Source: Pedobacter steynii (GTDB taxonomy: Bacteria; Bacteroidota; Bacteroidia; Sphingobacteriales; Sphingobacteriaceae). From it: 64,000 bases of DNA. The stretch lies in assembly GCF_900103665.1 (NCBI RefSeq), contig NZ_FNGY01000001.1:1-64000 (forward strand). Direction: 5' to 3'. A program made the position numbers and the translations under genes. Each line of letters begins with the position of its first letter. Position 1 is the stretch's first letter. Shown here piece by piece: positions 1 through 8,176 of the stretch. A model generated the notes under the pieces. The model saw only the letters and a list, made by a program, of their open reading frames with translations. It ran no database searches and was not told the origin of the DNA.

Positions 1-2
1 CT

Positions 3-143
3 TTCGAAGACAGCTATATCATCCAGTACAATGAAGGTATTGCCGTTAACGACAATACACCAATGACATTGAGTTTTGTAATATCGGCGCGTAAATTGAA
101 GATCGGTAATGCAGAACATATCAACGACTGGCCAAAAGCATAA
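3..143 (+). CDS. tssD: C-terminal fragment of a type VI secretion tube protein (TssD/Hcp-like)
   Basis: Only the last 46 codons lie in the window; the reading frame enters from the left edge and stops at TAA 141-143. The visible tail contains PMTLSFVISARKLKIGNAEH followed by NDW. This closely resembles the end of the Bacteroidota TssD family, the Hcp-like protein that stacks into the inner tube of subtype iii T6SS. The assignment is family recognition from a short tail, so another Hcp-fold protein cannot be excluded. A strong terminator follows, so this is the last gene of its unit. No other T6SS gene is visible; it may be an orphan copy carrying a fused effector upstream. Confidence 0.62.
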   Translation, partial: FEDSYIIQYNEGIAVNDNTPMTLSFVISARKLKIGNAEHINDWPKA

Positions 144-161
144 GCAAAAGACCATTTGTAT

Positions 162-200
162 AAAACCGCAGGATTCTAAAAGTCCTGCGGTTTTTTTGTA
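162..200 (+). terminator. Intrinsic terminator after the TssD-like gene
   Basis: A perfect 12-bp stem (AAAACCGCAGGA 162-173 pairing with TCCTGCGGTTTT 183-194) has a 9-nt loop and runs into a T tract at 191-197. This is a textbook rho-independent terminator. Confidence 0.9.
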
Positions 201-282
201 GTATTTATTTATTTATCTTTTTTCTATTTATTTCTGATCAGGAATAGTAGTCGAGAATAAATGGGCAGCTGGGCTTGGAAAG

Positions 283-310
283 TTGTTTAGTAATACTAAA
301 CCTTGATTTG
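283..310 (+). promoter_or_regulatory. Candidate promoter with a 17-bp palindromic operator before the hexosaminidase gene
   Basis: GTTTAGTA-A-TACTAAAC (285-301) is a perfect 8-1-8 dyad, 77 bp before the start codon at 379. It sits between a TTG (283-285) and TTGATTTG (303-310). The latter matches the Bacteroidota -7 consensus TAnnTTTG except at its second base, and the spacing is 17 bp. An operator filling the spacer suggests a repressor, perhaps GntR-like judging from the GTnTA/TAnAC halves. The palindrome is seen directly; the promoter assignment and regulator class are inference. Confidence 0.42.
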
Positions 311-378
311 GAATCTTAGGTCAAATGGTTATCTTAGAGGCCAGTGATAACACACTAAATTTAACCTAAATAAACCGC

Positions 379-2214
379 ATGAACAGATTCTTTATTTTTG
401 CATTTCTTCTGATTTGCAGCATCAGATTGTCCGCACAATCCAAGATCTCCCTGATTCCCTTACCTGTAAAAATGGAAGAAAGAAAAGGGAGTTTTTTATT
501 GGATAAAAATGTATACATCAATTATCCGAAGCCGGAATTAAAAGAGCTGGCCAGCTACCTGCAATCTGCGATCCAGGAAACAAGTGGCCTGAAAGCAGGC
601 TTGCGCACCGGAAAGTGGATGCAAAAAGGAGCAAGGACGATCAGCTTGCAGATTGATCCAACAGTGATCGCCAAAGAGGGTTATAACCTGGAGGTAAGCC
701 CAACAAAAATCAGCCTCAAAGCGAGTACAGAAAACGGCCTGTTTTATGGCATCCAGACGCTTCAGCAATTGATTCCATTGAAAGGATCAAAAAGCATTCC
801 TGCTGTGGCCATCGAAGATGAGCCCCGTTTTAGCTGGAGAGGAATGATGTTCGATAATTGTCGCCATATGTTCTCGGTGCCCTTCATCAAAAAGTTTATT
901 GATCAGCTGGCCAAACATAAGCTGAATAAGTTTCACTGGCACCTGACCGAAGATCAGGGCTGGAGGATAGAGATCAAAAAATATCCAAGATTACAGGAAG
1001 TTGCAGCTTATAGAAACGGAACGCAGATTGGTCCTGACCGTAAAAAAGACGTAGATACCATCAGGTATGGTGGTTATTATACTCAGGAGCAAGTGAAGGA
1101 AATTGTAGCTTATGCAAGTTCAAGATATGTGGAAGTGATTCCCGAAATAGAAATGCCCGGGCATTCCGTAGCCGCAATTACGGCTTATCCTTACCTGGCC
1201 TGTGGTGCGGTAAGTTTTGAAAACGGGAAACCTTTTGAAGTAAGAAAAGTTTGGGGCGTCTCCAAAGATTTGTACTGTGCCGGCAATGAGCAGGTCTTTA
1301 CGTTTCTGGAAGATGTGCTGTCTGAGATTATGCCCTTATTCCCTTCTAAATACATCCACATTGGTGGAGATGAAGCACCGCATGATGCCTGGAAGACCTG
1401 TCCAAAGTGTCAGGCCAGAATGAAAACAGAAGGATTAACAGATGAGGCGGCACTGCAAAGCTGGTTCATCAGCAGGATGGAGAAATTCATCAATAAAAAA
1501 GGAAAGAAAATTATCGGCTGGGAAGAGATCATGCAGGGTGGATTAGCAGAAAATGCAACGGTTCATTCCTGGTTGGGCGTGGAAAGCGGATTGAAAGCTG
1601 CAAAGAGCGGTCATGATGCTATCATGTCTCCGTATTCTCACCTTTACTTTGACGGTTATCAGGCAGATTCAAAAATTGAGCCTATGGCAATTGGTTATTG
1701 GGTGCCCCTGGATAGTGTGTATGCGTTTGAACCGGTACATCCGGCATTGAATGAAAAAGAAGCGAAACATATTCTTGGTGCTCAGGCAAATTTATGGACG
1801 GAGTTCATCGGAACGGAAGATTATTTTCAATATATGGTCTTCCCAAGGATTGCTGCATTATCGGAAATAGACTGGTCGCCTAAAGCATCCAGGAATTTTG
1901 AGCATTTTAACAACAGGCTGGTGGATCAATATCAGCGTTACGATAAACAAGGAATTCAGTTCCGGGTTCCGGTGCCAAAGTTAGCCCTGGTACGTACTTC
2001 AGGCATCACTTCTACAGTTGTATTGACGGACCCTACAAAAAACGGAACGATCAGGTTTACGCTGGATGGTGGAGAGGTATCGGCTACTTCCCCTCTTTAT
2101 AAGGAACCTGTGACTTTGCAAAAAGACCAGGTGATTCGCTATGCTTTGTTCTTTAATGGCCAGAGAAAAGGCTCAACGGAATCCTTTCCGAAAATAAAAA
2201 AAGCTAAAAAATAA
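379..2214 (+). CDS. Beta-N-acetylhexosaminidase, glycoside hydrolase family 20
   Basis: This 611-residue exported enzyme should release terminal GlcNAc or GalNAc from chitin oligomers or glycoconjugates by substrate-assisted catalysis. Residues 1-20 are a signal peptide ending in LSAQ. Residues about 22-145 fit the GH20 N-terminal alpha/beta domain. The (beta/alpha)8 catalytic domain runs from about 149 to 500, with FHWHLTEDQGWR at 185-196 and the catalytic Asp-Glu pair in HIGGDEAPHDAW (D331-E332). The C-terminal 70 residues resemble the chitobiase C-terminal domain (RFTLDGGEVSATSPLY). Length is normal for Bacteroidota homologues. It is followed by its own terminator and then by a susC/susD pair, which suggests a GlcNAc-containing glycan as the substrate of the locus. 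A palindromic operator candidate lies upstream. Confidence 0.95.
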   Translation: MNRFFIFAFLLICSIRLSAQSKISLIPLPVKMEERKGSFLLDKNVYINYPKPELKELASYLQSAIQETSGLKAGLRTGKWMQKGARTISLQIDPTVIAKEGYNLEVSPTKISLKASTENGLFYGIQTLQQLIPLKGSKSIPAVAIEDEPRFSWRGMMFDNCRHMFSVPFIKKFIDQLAKHKLNKFHWHLTEDQGWRIEIKKYPRLQEVAAYRNGTQIGPDRKKDVDTIRYGGYYTQEQVKEIVAYASSRYVEVIPEIEMPGHSVAAITAYPYLACGAVSFENGKPFEVRKVWGVSKDLYCAGNEQVFTFLEDVLSEIMPLFPSKYIHIGGDEAPHDAWKTCPKCQARMKTEGLTDEAALQSWFISRMEKFINKKGKKIIGWEEIMQGGLAENATVHSWLGVESGLKAAKSGHDAIMSPYSHLYFDGYQADSKIEPMAIGYWVPLDSVYAFEPVHPALNEKEAKHILGAQANLWTEFIGTEDYFQYMVFPRIAALSEIDWSPKASRNFEHFNNRLVDQYQRYDKQGIQFRVPVPKLALVRTSGITSTVVLTDPTKNGTIRFTLDGGEVSATSPLYKEPVTLQKDQVIRYALFFNGQRKGSTESFPKIKKAKK

Positions 2215-2240
2215 AAGGAAATCGACCTTGTTAGTTTTGA

Positions 2241-2273
2241 AAAAGACCTAAGTCAGAAAGGCTTAGGTCTTTT
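2241..2273 (+). terminator. Intrinsic terminator after the hexosaminidase gene
   Basis: A perfect 12-bp stem, AAAAGACCTAAG (2241-2252) with CTTAGGTCTTTT (2262-2273), has a 9-nt loop and continues into TCTTTT. Its symmetry would let it act on either strand. Confidence 0.88.
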
Positions 2274-2282
2274 CTTTTAAAT

Positions 2283-2335
2283 GCCTGTTCCGTCACCATC
2301 GGGCATCCCCCCATATTTCCCCTCCCGGAACAGGC
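2283..2335. other. Long-loop inverted repeat between hexosaminidase and susC
   Basis: GCCTGTTCCG (2283-2292) and CGGAACAGGC (2326-2335) are perfect 10-bp reverse complements around a C-rich 33-nt loop, directly after the terminator. There is no T tract. A second terminator, a processing site or the foot of a small RNA are all possible. The rest of 2336-2503 shows no gene and no clear promoter. Confidence 0.4.
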
Positions 2336-2503
2336 TTCTTATGCAAGATTGCTTACAAAAGCTGTAAATGTCAATAATCATGACAATATAGTGTCACCAT
2401 TAGACAATCGATGTAGAGTTCGGTACAGCCAATGGTTTTAACTTTAGTTGACCATCCCTCCTCAACATTTTATAAGCAATAACCTAAACTAAACCAACCA
2501 AGT

Positions 2504-5500
2504 ATGATTCGTTTACATTTACTATTATTATTTGTTTTTTTAACCTGTGGCTACGCACAAGCTCAGGTAAAAATCATCTCAGGGAAAACATTGGATAAAG
2601 CAGATAATTCCCCTCTGCCTGGAGTTTCCATCATGCTCAAAGGGAGCAAGAAGGGCGTGCAATCGGATAATAAAGGAAATTTCACTCTAGATATCGGATC
2701 TTCAGCTTCAGCGACATTGATCGTTAACTATGTAGGCTACAATACTCAGCAGGTAGAAGTTGGCAACAAAACACAATTGGACATCTACCTGGTTCAGGCC
2801 GATAATGGCTTGAATGAAGTAGTGGTTGTCGGCTATGGAACTCAGAAAAAGGTAAACCTGACCGGATCGGTAGCCAGCATCAGCTCTGCACAGATTACCA
2901 ACAGGCCGGTCACTTCCATGCAAAATGCGCTACAGGGAATAACCCCGGGTTTAACTGTGAAGTCAAGGACGGGTGATGTGGGTAGTTTTAATACCACTAC
3001 CGGAGAAGGCGGTGCTGGTGGCGATATCGGTAGTTTATCCCTGAGGGGAAGTAACCAGATCACGCTTGCAGGTCAGGCCGCGGTATCTAAAGAACCATTG
3101 ATTGTGGTGGATGGGATTCCTGCAAGTCCGGCAGATTTTGCCCGCATCAATCCTAATGATGTGGAAAGTATTTCCGTACTTAAAGATGCAGCATCTGCTT
3201 CCATCTACGGTAACCGTGCCGCAAACGGAGTCGTCCTGGTCACAACAAAAAAAGGGAAAGACGGGAAGATGAATATTGAATACAATGGCTATTATGGAAA
3301 TCAAGCGCCAACCAATATCCCTAAATACCTGGGATCTCCACAATACGCACGTCTGTTAAATGAGGCTTTAACAAATGCAGGCAGACCAGTTCGTTTTACA
3401 GAGGAAGAGATCCGGAAATTTGACACTGGAGAAGATCCGGACAAGTACCCGAATACGGACTGGTATAAAGCGTCATTATTAAAGACTGCCCCATTACAGG
3501 ATCATCAGATCAGTGTGAGCGGAGGGGACAAAATTAAATTCTATTCCGGTTTTGGTTACATGAATCAGGAATCCCTGAAAAAAGGAAAAGATATGGACCG
3601 TTATTCCTTCCGGTTAAATACCAATGCAGCGGTAAATAAAAGACTGAATCTCAGTACAACGAGTTCCTTCACCCAGGAGATATATCAAATGGATGGGGGT
3701 GATTATTCATTCACTACTTTAAACAGAAATGTACCTACCATTCCCATTCGCCATACTGATGGAACCTGGGGGAGCTTGAGTGGTGGAGTGTTCGATCCTT
3801 TGGTGACTGGAAATACTGTTCGGACGCTGGAAGAAGGAGGATGGAGCCGTTCAAAAGAACAAAGAATCAATACCGCTGTAAATGCAGACCTGACCCTGAT
3901 AGAAGGATTGACCTTGCGTGGAACAGCTTCTTACAATGCCTACAATAAAACGGGTTCGGCTTTTACAAATGAGCTGGCGCCGATCATTAATTTTTTAACC
4001 AAACAGCCGGTAGCCAGTACTGCAGTTACGCCAAACGCACTGGACGAACGTTGGGACCGGAACAACAGGATGCTTTTGCAGGGAACTGCTGAGTATGAGA
4101 AAACGATGGGAAAACATTATGGCAAAATATTAGGGGGTGCCTCTTATGAAGCATTTCAGTCCAGATTTATCCGGGCAGGACGTAAAGATTTTCCGAACAA
4201 TGATCTTGGAGTGATCGATGCGGGTGCCAATAACCCAAATTTCAATACCAATTCAGGAAATCTGGGAGAATGGGCCATTCAGTCCTTTTTCGGAAGAATG
4301 AACTATTCCTATAACGACAGGTATCTATTGGAAGCAAACATCAGGTTTGATAAATCTTCCAGATTTGGACCTGCCAACAGGTTGGCTGTTTTCCCTGGTT
4401 TTTCTGCCGGATGGAGAATCAGTCAGGAAGAATTTATGAAACAGATCAAATGGATTGACGACCTGAAAATACGTGCCTCGTGGGGTAAACTCGGGAATCA
4501 GGACAATGTGGGGAACTACGATTACCTGGATCTGCTGGTGTCTAAGTTTGCTTATTCTTTTGCAGATCAGACGCAGAATGGGGTATGGCAGGAGAAAGGT
4601 TCAAATTCAAAGGTAAGCTGGGAAAAGACTACGGTTTCTAACCTTGGAATGGACTTAACTATGTTCAATGGAAAGGTGAACCTAACGGCCGACTATTACC
4701 TGAGAAATACCAATGACATCTTACTTTCTTTACAAAGTGCTTTGGAATATGGTTTGGATGCACCAGCACAAAATGCAGGTTCAGTTCAGAATAAAGGATT
4801 GGAATTACAACTGGGTTATAAGAACAATATTGGTGGCTTTACTTACGGTATTGGAGCAAATATGGCTAAAGTATGGAACAAAATTACTTCCCTATCCAGT
4901 GCCGATGGAAACATTAACGACAAGTACATTTTTAAAGTAGGTGAGCCATTGGGATCCTTCTATATGTATAAATCACAAGGTTTGTTTGCCAGTGATGCCG
5001 AAGCGGCAGCTTCGCCAAAAATCAATTCCGCCTCAAAAGGTGGGGACATTAAATTTGCCGATCTGAATGGCGACAATAAAATTGATGCAAATGACCGAAC
5101 AATCGTAGGAAATGATCAACCATTTTTCACCTATGGTTTTAACATGAATATGGCCTATAAAGGTTTTGATTTTTCAATGCTGGCACAAGGAGTGACAAAT
5201 GTTAAAGTTTATTTAGGCGAAGAAGCTTCTATGGCCTTTTTTAATGGTTCAGGAGTGAAACCTATTCATGAGCAGCGCTGGACAATGGCGAATCCGGATC
5301 CAAATGCGGCATATCCAAGGTTACTGAAATCGGAAAACAATACCCAAAATACCGTTTTCTCTGATTTCTGGTTATTTAATGCAGCTTATTTAAGAATCAA
5401 GTCAATGTCACTGGGTTATACTTTCAATGCTCCGATGATTTCAAAAATGCATCTTGGAGGATTAAGAGTTTACCTGAGCGCTACGAATCCTTTTACGGTA

Positions 5501-5605
5501 AGAGCAGACAAACGTCTTAAAGATTTTGATCCGGAAGTACCTTCAGCAAGGTCTTCTTATCCGGGATTGAAATCTTATGTAGTGGGTTTAAGTGTTCGTT
5601 TTTAA
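2504..5605 (+). CDS. SusC/RagA-type TonB-dependent outer-membrane transporter
   Basis: This 1033-residue transporter should import an oligosaccharide across the outer membrane together with the SusD-like lipoprotein encoded next. Residues 1-20 are a signal peptide (GYAQAQ). Residues about 24-105 form a carboxypeptidase-regulatory-like domain (GKTLDKADNSPLPGVSIMLK). The TonB box and plug follow (VVVGYGTQKKVNLTGSVASI). The plug contains the family signature SISVLKDAASASIYGNRAANG. The rest is a 22-strand barrel ending in GLSVRF, with the usual terminal Phe. There is no STN domain, so it should not signal directly to a FecR protein. Its stop codon overlaps an ATG (TAATG), but the downstream gene more likely starts 36 bp later. 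Substrate is inferred from the neighbouring GH20 gene. Confidence 0.96.
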   Translation: MIRLHLLLLFVFLTCGYAQAQVKIISGKTLDKADNSPLPGVSIMLKGSKKGVQSDNKGNFTLDIGSSASATLIVNYVGYNTQQVEVGNKTQLDIYLVQADNGLNEVVVVGYGTQKKVNLTGSVASISSAQITNRPVTSMQNALQGITPGLTVKSRTGDVGSFNTTTGEGGAGGDIGSLSLRGSNQITLAGQAAVSKEPLIVVDGIPASPADFARINPNDVESISVLKDAASASIYGNRAANGVVLVTTKKGKDGKMNIEYNGYYGNQAPTNIPKYLGSPQYARLLNEALTNAGRPVRFTEEEIRKFDTGEDPDKYPNTDWYKASLLKTAPLQDHQISVSGGDKIKFYSGFGYMNQESLKKGKDMDRYSFRLNTNAAVNKRLNLSTTSSFTQEIYQMDGGDYSFTTLNRNVPTIPIRHTDGTWGSLSGGVFDPLVTGNTVRTLEEGGWSRSKEQRINTAVNADLTLIEGLTLRGTASYNAYNKTGSAFTNELAPIINFLTKQPVASTAVTPNALDERWDRNNRMLLQGTAEYEKTMGKHYGKILGGASYEAFQSRFIRAGRKDFPNNDLGVIDAGANNPNFNTNSGNLGEWAIQSFFGRMNYSYNDRYLLEANIRFDKSSRFGPANRLAVFPGFSAGWRISQEEFMKQIKWIDDLKIRASWGKLGNQDNVGNYDYLDLLVSKFAYSFADQTQNGVWQEKGSNSKVSWEKTTVSNLGMDLTMFNGKVNLTADYYLRNTNDILLSLQSALEYGLDAPAQNAGSVQNKGLELQLGYKNNIGGFTYGIGANMAKVWNKITSLSSADGNINDKYIFKVGEPLGSFYMYKSQGLFASDAEAAASPKINSASKGGDIKFADLNGDNKIDANDRTIVGNDQPFFTYGFNMNMAYKGFDFSMLAQGVTNVKVYLGEEASMAFFNGSGVKPIHEQRWTMANPDPNAAYPRLLKSENNTQNTVFSDFWLFNAAYLRIKSMSLGYTFNAPMISKMHLGGLRVYLSATNPFTVRADKRLKDFDPEVPSARSSYPGLKSYVVGLSVRF

Positions 5606-5640
5606 TGGTTCGCACTTCATTTAATTTAGAAAATACTCTG

Positions 5641-7287
5641 ATGAAAAAATTTAAATATATCTTATACCTTGGGTTGTTCGCCTCAGTATTGTCAGCTTGT
5701 AAAAAAGACCTGCTGAATAAAATCCCACAAGACAGCGTTTCCAGTGAAACTTTTTGGAAAACAAGCAATGATGCGTTTCTCGCTGTGAACGGCTGTTATC
5801 AAAACCTTCCCGGTGATGCTTATCAATCCTATTATGACGCTTATGCGGATAATGCCTATGCGCAATATCCATGGGAAAGCATTGCTACGGTAGTGAGTTC
5901 TGGTGATGTAAACCTGACTGTGGATTTTGGTTGGGAAGCCAGCTACAAAGCAATCAGGAGGTTTAACTATTTGCTGGAAAATATTGATAAAACCCCGGAG
6001 GATAAAATCCTGTTGGAGCGTTACAAGGCAGAAGTACGGTTTCTAAGGGCTTATCAGTATTTGAACATGATCTTATTGGTCGGTGATGTTCCTTTAGTTA
6101 CAAAGTCTTTGGCTTTTGGAGAGGAGCTGCCAAGAACAAAAGAGGCAGAAGTATTGAGCTTTGTGCTTAAGGAACTGACGGATGCGGCCGCGGTATTACC
6201 TGTTTCTTATGCAGGTGGCAAAAAAGCGGAAAAGGGGAGGGTAACCAAAGGTGCTGCCCTGGCCCTCAAAGCAAGAGCGCATTTATATTATAAGCAATGG
6301 GCCGAGGCTGTAGCTACAGCGAAAGCAGTGAAAACATTGGGTTATAGTTTGTTTAAGGTAACAGCAGAAACTAATGCTCAGGATTTAAAAGATGACTATA
6401 GCAAATGGGTGGATTTTGCAGATGCAGCAGCGGAGAAAAAATTCAGACTGGGTTTGCGTAGTTATGAGAAGTTGTTTTATACCGAGAATGAAGGCAATTC
6501 GGAAGTGATTCTGGAGCGTGAGTATACGCCGGAAAAAGATACACATGGTTTAAATACCCTATTGTTGCCTGCACAGGTTGGAGGCTGGGCATCGATCAGT
6601 CCAACACAGCCTTTGGTAGACGATTATTGGATGAGCAACGGCCAGCCTCATGTGCCGGTGGCAGTGGCAACCCGCGCAGCCTTGTATAATGCTAAAGATC
6701 CGAAGTATATGGACGAGTATAAAAACAGGGATCCCAGATTTTATGCTTCCATTGAATTTGATGGCAATCCATGGAACCTCCTTGTAAATGGCTATAGTTA
6801 TGATTGGGGGGTAAACGAAAGTGCTTCCAAAACAGGTTATGGATTCCGTAAACTCGTAGATCCCAATGAGCAAAGAGAGTATAAAGCTTTTAATAATACC
6901 ATTTTGATCCGCTATGCAGAGGTCTTGCTGACTCAGGCAGAAGCGCAAAATGAATTGAGTGGGCCAGGTACTGAAGTTTATGATGCTTTAGATGAGATCA
7001 GAACAAGGGTGGGCATGCCGGTTATAGACCGTGTTGTTTATAACAATCAGGAAAAAGTCCGCTTACTGATTCAGCAGGAAAGAAGGATTGAGCTGGCTGG
7101 AGAAGGGCACCGTTATTTTGACATCAGACGTTGGGGAATCGCTTCGTCAATGATGAAGGATTTGGTGGACCTAAAAAACTCTTCGGTTCAAAAAAGAATC
7201 TGGAGCAATAAGCTCATGAAGTTACCGGTTCCACAGGCGGCGGTAGATAAGAATAGCAAGCTGAATCCCAATAATACGGGGTATTAA
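5641..7287 (+). CDS. RagB/SusD-family surface glycan-binding lipoprotein
   Basis: A 548-residue partner of the preceding SusC protein, forming the lid that captures substrate at the cell surface. I start at ATG 5641 because it opens directly into a lipoprotein signal peptide with lipobox LSAC-KKD. The in-frame ATG at 5605 would add 12 unrelated residues and overlap the susC stop. TPR-like helices are visible (EVRFLRAYQYLNMILLVGDV). The C-terminal SusD signature is also present (RYAEVLLTQAEAQNE, then ERRIELAGEGHRYFDIRRW). It is followed by a strong terminator, closing the unit. Confidence 0.95.
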   Translation: MKKFKYILYLGLFASVLSACKKDLLNKIPQDSVSSETFWKTSNDAFLAVNGCYQNLPGDAYQSYYDAYADNAYAQYPWESIATVVSSGDVNLTVDFGWEASYKAIRRFNYLLENIDKTPEDKILLERYKAEVRFLRAYQYLNMILLVGDVPLVTKSLAFGEELPRTKEAEVLSFVLKELTDAAAVLPVSYAGGKKAEKGRVTKGAALALKARAHLYYKQWAEAVATAKAVKTLGYSLFKVTAETNAQDLKDDYSKWVDFADAAAEKKFRLGLRSYEKLFYTENEGNSEVILEREYTPEKDTHGLNTLLLPAQVGGWASISPTQPLVDDYWMSNGQPHVPVAVATRAALYNAKDPKYMDEYKNRDPRFYASIEFDGNPWNLLVNGYSYDWGVNESASKTGYGFRKLVDPNEQREYKAFNNTILIRYAEVLLTQAEAQNELSGPGTEVYDALDEIRTRVGMPVIDRVVYNNQEKVRLLIQQERRIELAGEGHRYFDIRRWGIASSMMKDLVDLKNSSVQKRIWSNKLMKLPVPQAAVDKNSKLNPNNTGY

Positions 7288-7320
7288 AAAAAATAGAATT
7301 GTTAGTTAGTAGGTTAGAAT

Positions 7321-7354
7321 GGCGCTCCTGTACTGGGAGCGCTAATTCTTTTTT
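7321..7354 (+). terminator. Intrinsic terminator after susD
   Basis: GCGCTCC (7322-7328) pairs with GGAGCGC within 7335-7342 around a short loop, and a T-rich tract follows at 7347-7354. Confidence 0.85.
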
Positions 7355-7394
7355 AGGCCTTTTTGACTCTTGGATGGAGTGTTAACCTAAAATT

Positions 7395-7535
7395 ATGAAT
7401 TTAAAAAGAGGACTGACTGCATTCTTTATGGCAGCTCATATGGCCATGAATCATTCTCAAAAGTACAGGAGATGGTTTTTAACACTAATTTTTAAGCCCG
7501 AAGGGGAAATCGCATTAAAAAATGGATGCGAATAA
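7395..7535 (+). CDS. Doubtful 46-residue open frame
   Basis: ATG 7395 to TAA 7533-7535 encodes a short basic peptide rich in Met and His near its N-terminus (MAAHMAMNHSQKYRRW). I recognise no family. There is no clear ribosome binding site, although such sites are weak in this phylum. It is listed because it fills part of an otherwise gene-free 889-bp stretch and ends inside a large hairpin. It may be chance. Confidence 0.15.
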   Translation: MNLKRGLTAFFMAAHMAMNHSQKYRRWFLTLIFKPEGEIALKNGCE

Positions 7536-7589
7536 TAACAAACACTATTTTCCGGTGCAAAAGCCGGGAAATGGTGTTTCTTATTCATC
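7525..7589 (+). other. Large RNA-type hairpin in the spacer before the giant-protein operon
   Basis: The core is a 16-bp stem, 7540-7555 with 7564-7579, closed by the 8-nt loop TGCAAAAG. Both non-Watson-Crick positions are G-U pairs on the plus-strand RNA, so the core is fully paired only in that orientation. Flanks GATG..AATAA and CTTATTCATC extend it by about 9 further pairs with bulges. There is no T run, so it is not a simple terminator. Confidence 0.5.
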
Positions 7590-8176
7590 TTAATATCAGG
7601 CTGTTCAGTCTGTAGTTGGCGTACTGCCATCTGAAGGGAGATTAATAATTGAAAGTCAATATTTTCATTTTTCCCTGCTGTTTTTGTTCTTTTTAGTTCA
7701 ATAACTTTACTGGTTTTCTTTAAATAATTTAAAATTAAATCTTCTGATTTACAGGTGATTATGTCAAAAAGTTGCCTGTATGCGTATTTATTTTACTATT
7801 CGTACAATAATATTACAGTTATGTATGTTAGCTTTGCCCCCAAATTGATAATTTTTTGTACAGACTGGCTTACCTATGCGCCTAAAAAAAGCAAATGCTC
7901 AATTGTTTATGATTGTTCCAATAATATGTTTCCAGAAAAGAAAAACCATCGACAGCGCTACAAAAACAGTATTAGTCCGAAGCTAATTAGACCACCAAAG
8001 TGGTTAAATATGTTCAAACACGACTAATTAGTACTTATTTAATTATAGAAATCCGTCTGTAACGGAAAAGAAATAAACGGAAAACTCTTATTTTTTGGGT
8101 TGATCTGTCTGTTTGATTTTTTTCTGTTTGGGCTAAAACGATATTATCAAGATCCAATCATCAATACAGTAATCTC
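7590..8176. other. Gene-free, AT-rich spacer upstream of the giant-protein operon
   Basis: No convincing coding frame was found; a 90-codon open frame at 7755-8027 has a composition and sequence unlike any protein family. Visible elements are a small hairpin ACCAC-CAAA-GTGGT near 7990-8004, the palindrome ACTAATTAGT (8023-8032) and TCCGT-N5-ACGGA near 8051-8065. Any of these could belong to the regulatory region of the 35-kb operon that starts at 8177. I could not pin down an exact TAnnTTTG element. Confidence 0.4.

Noticed and set aside
7755..8027. A 90-codon frame in the spacer before the giant operon
   Set aside because: Tyr/Asn/Ser/Lys-rich composition typical of translated AT-rich spacer; no homology pattern recognised.
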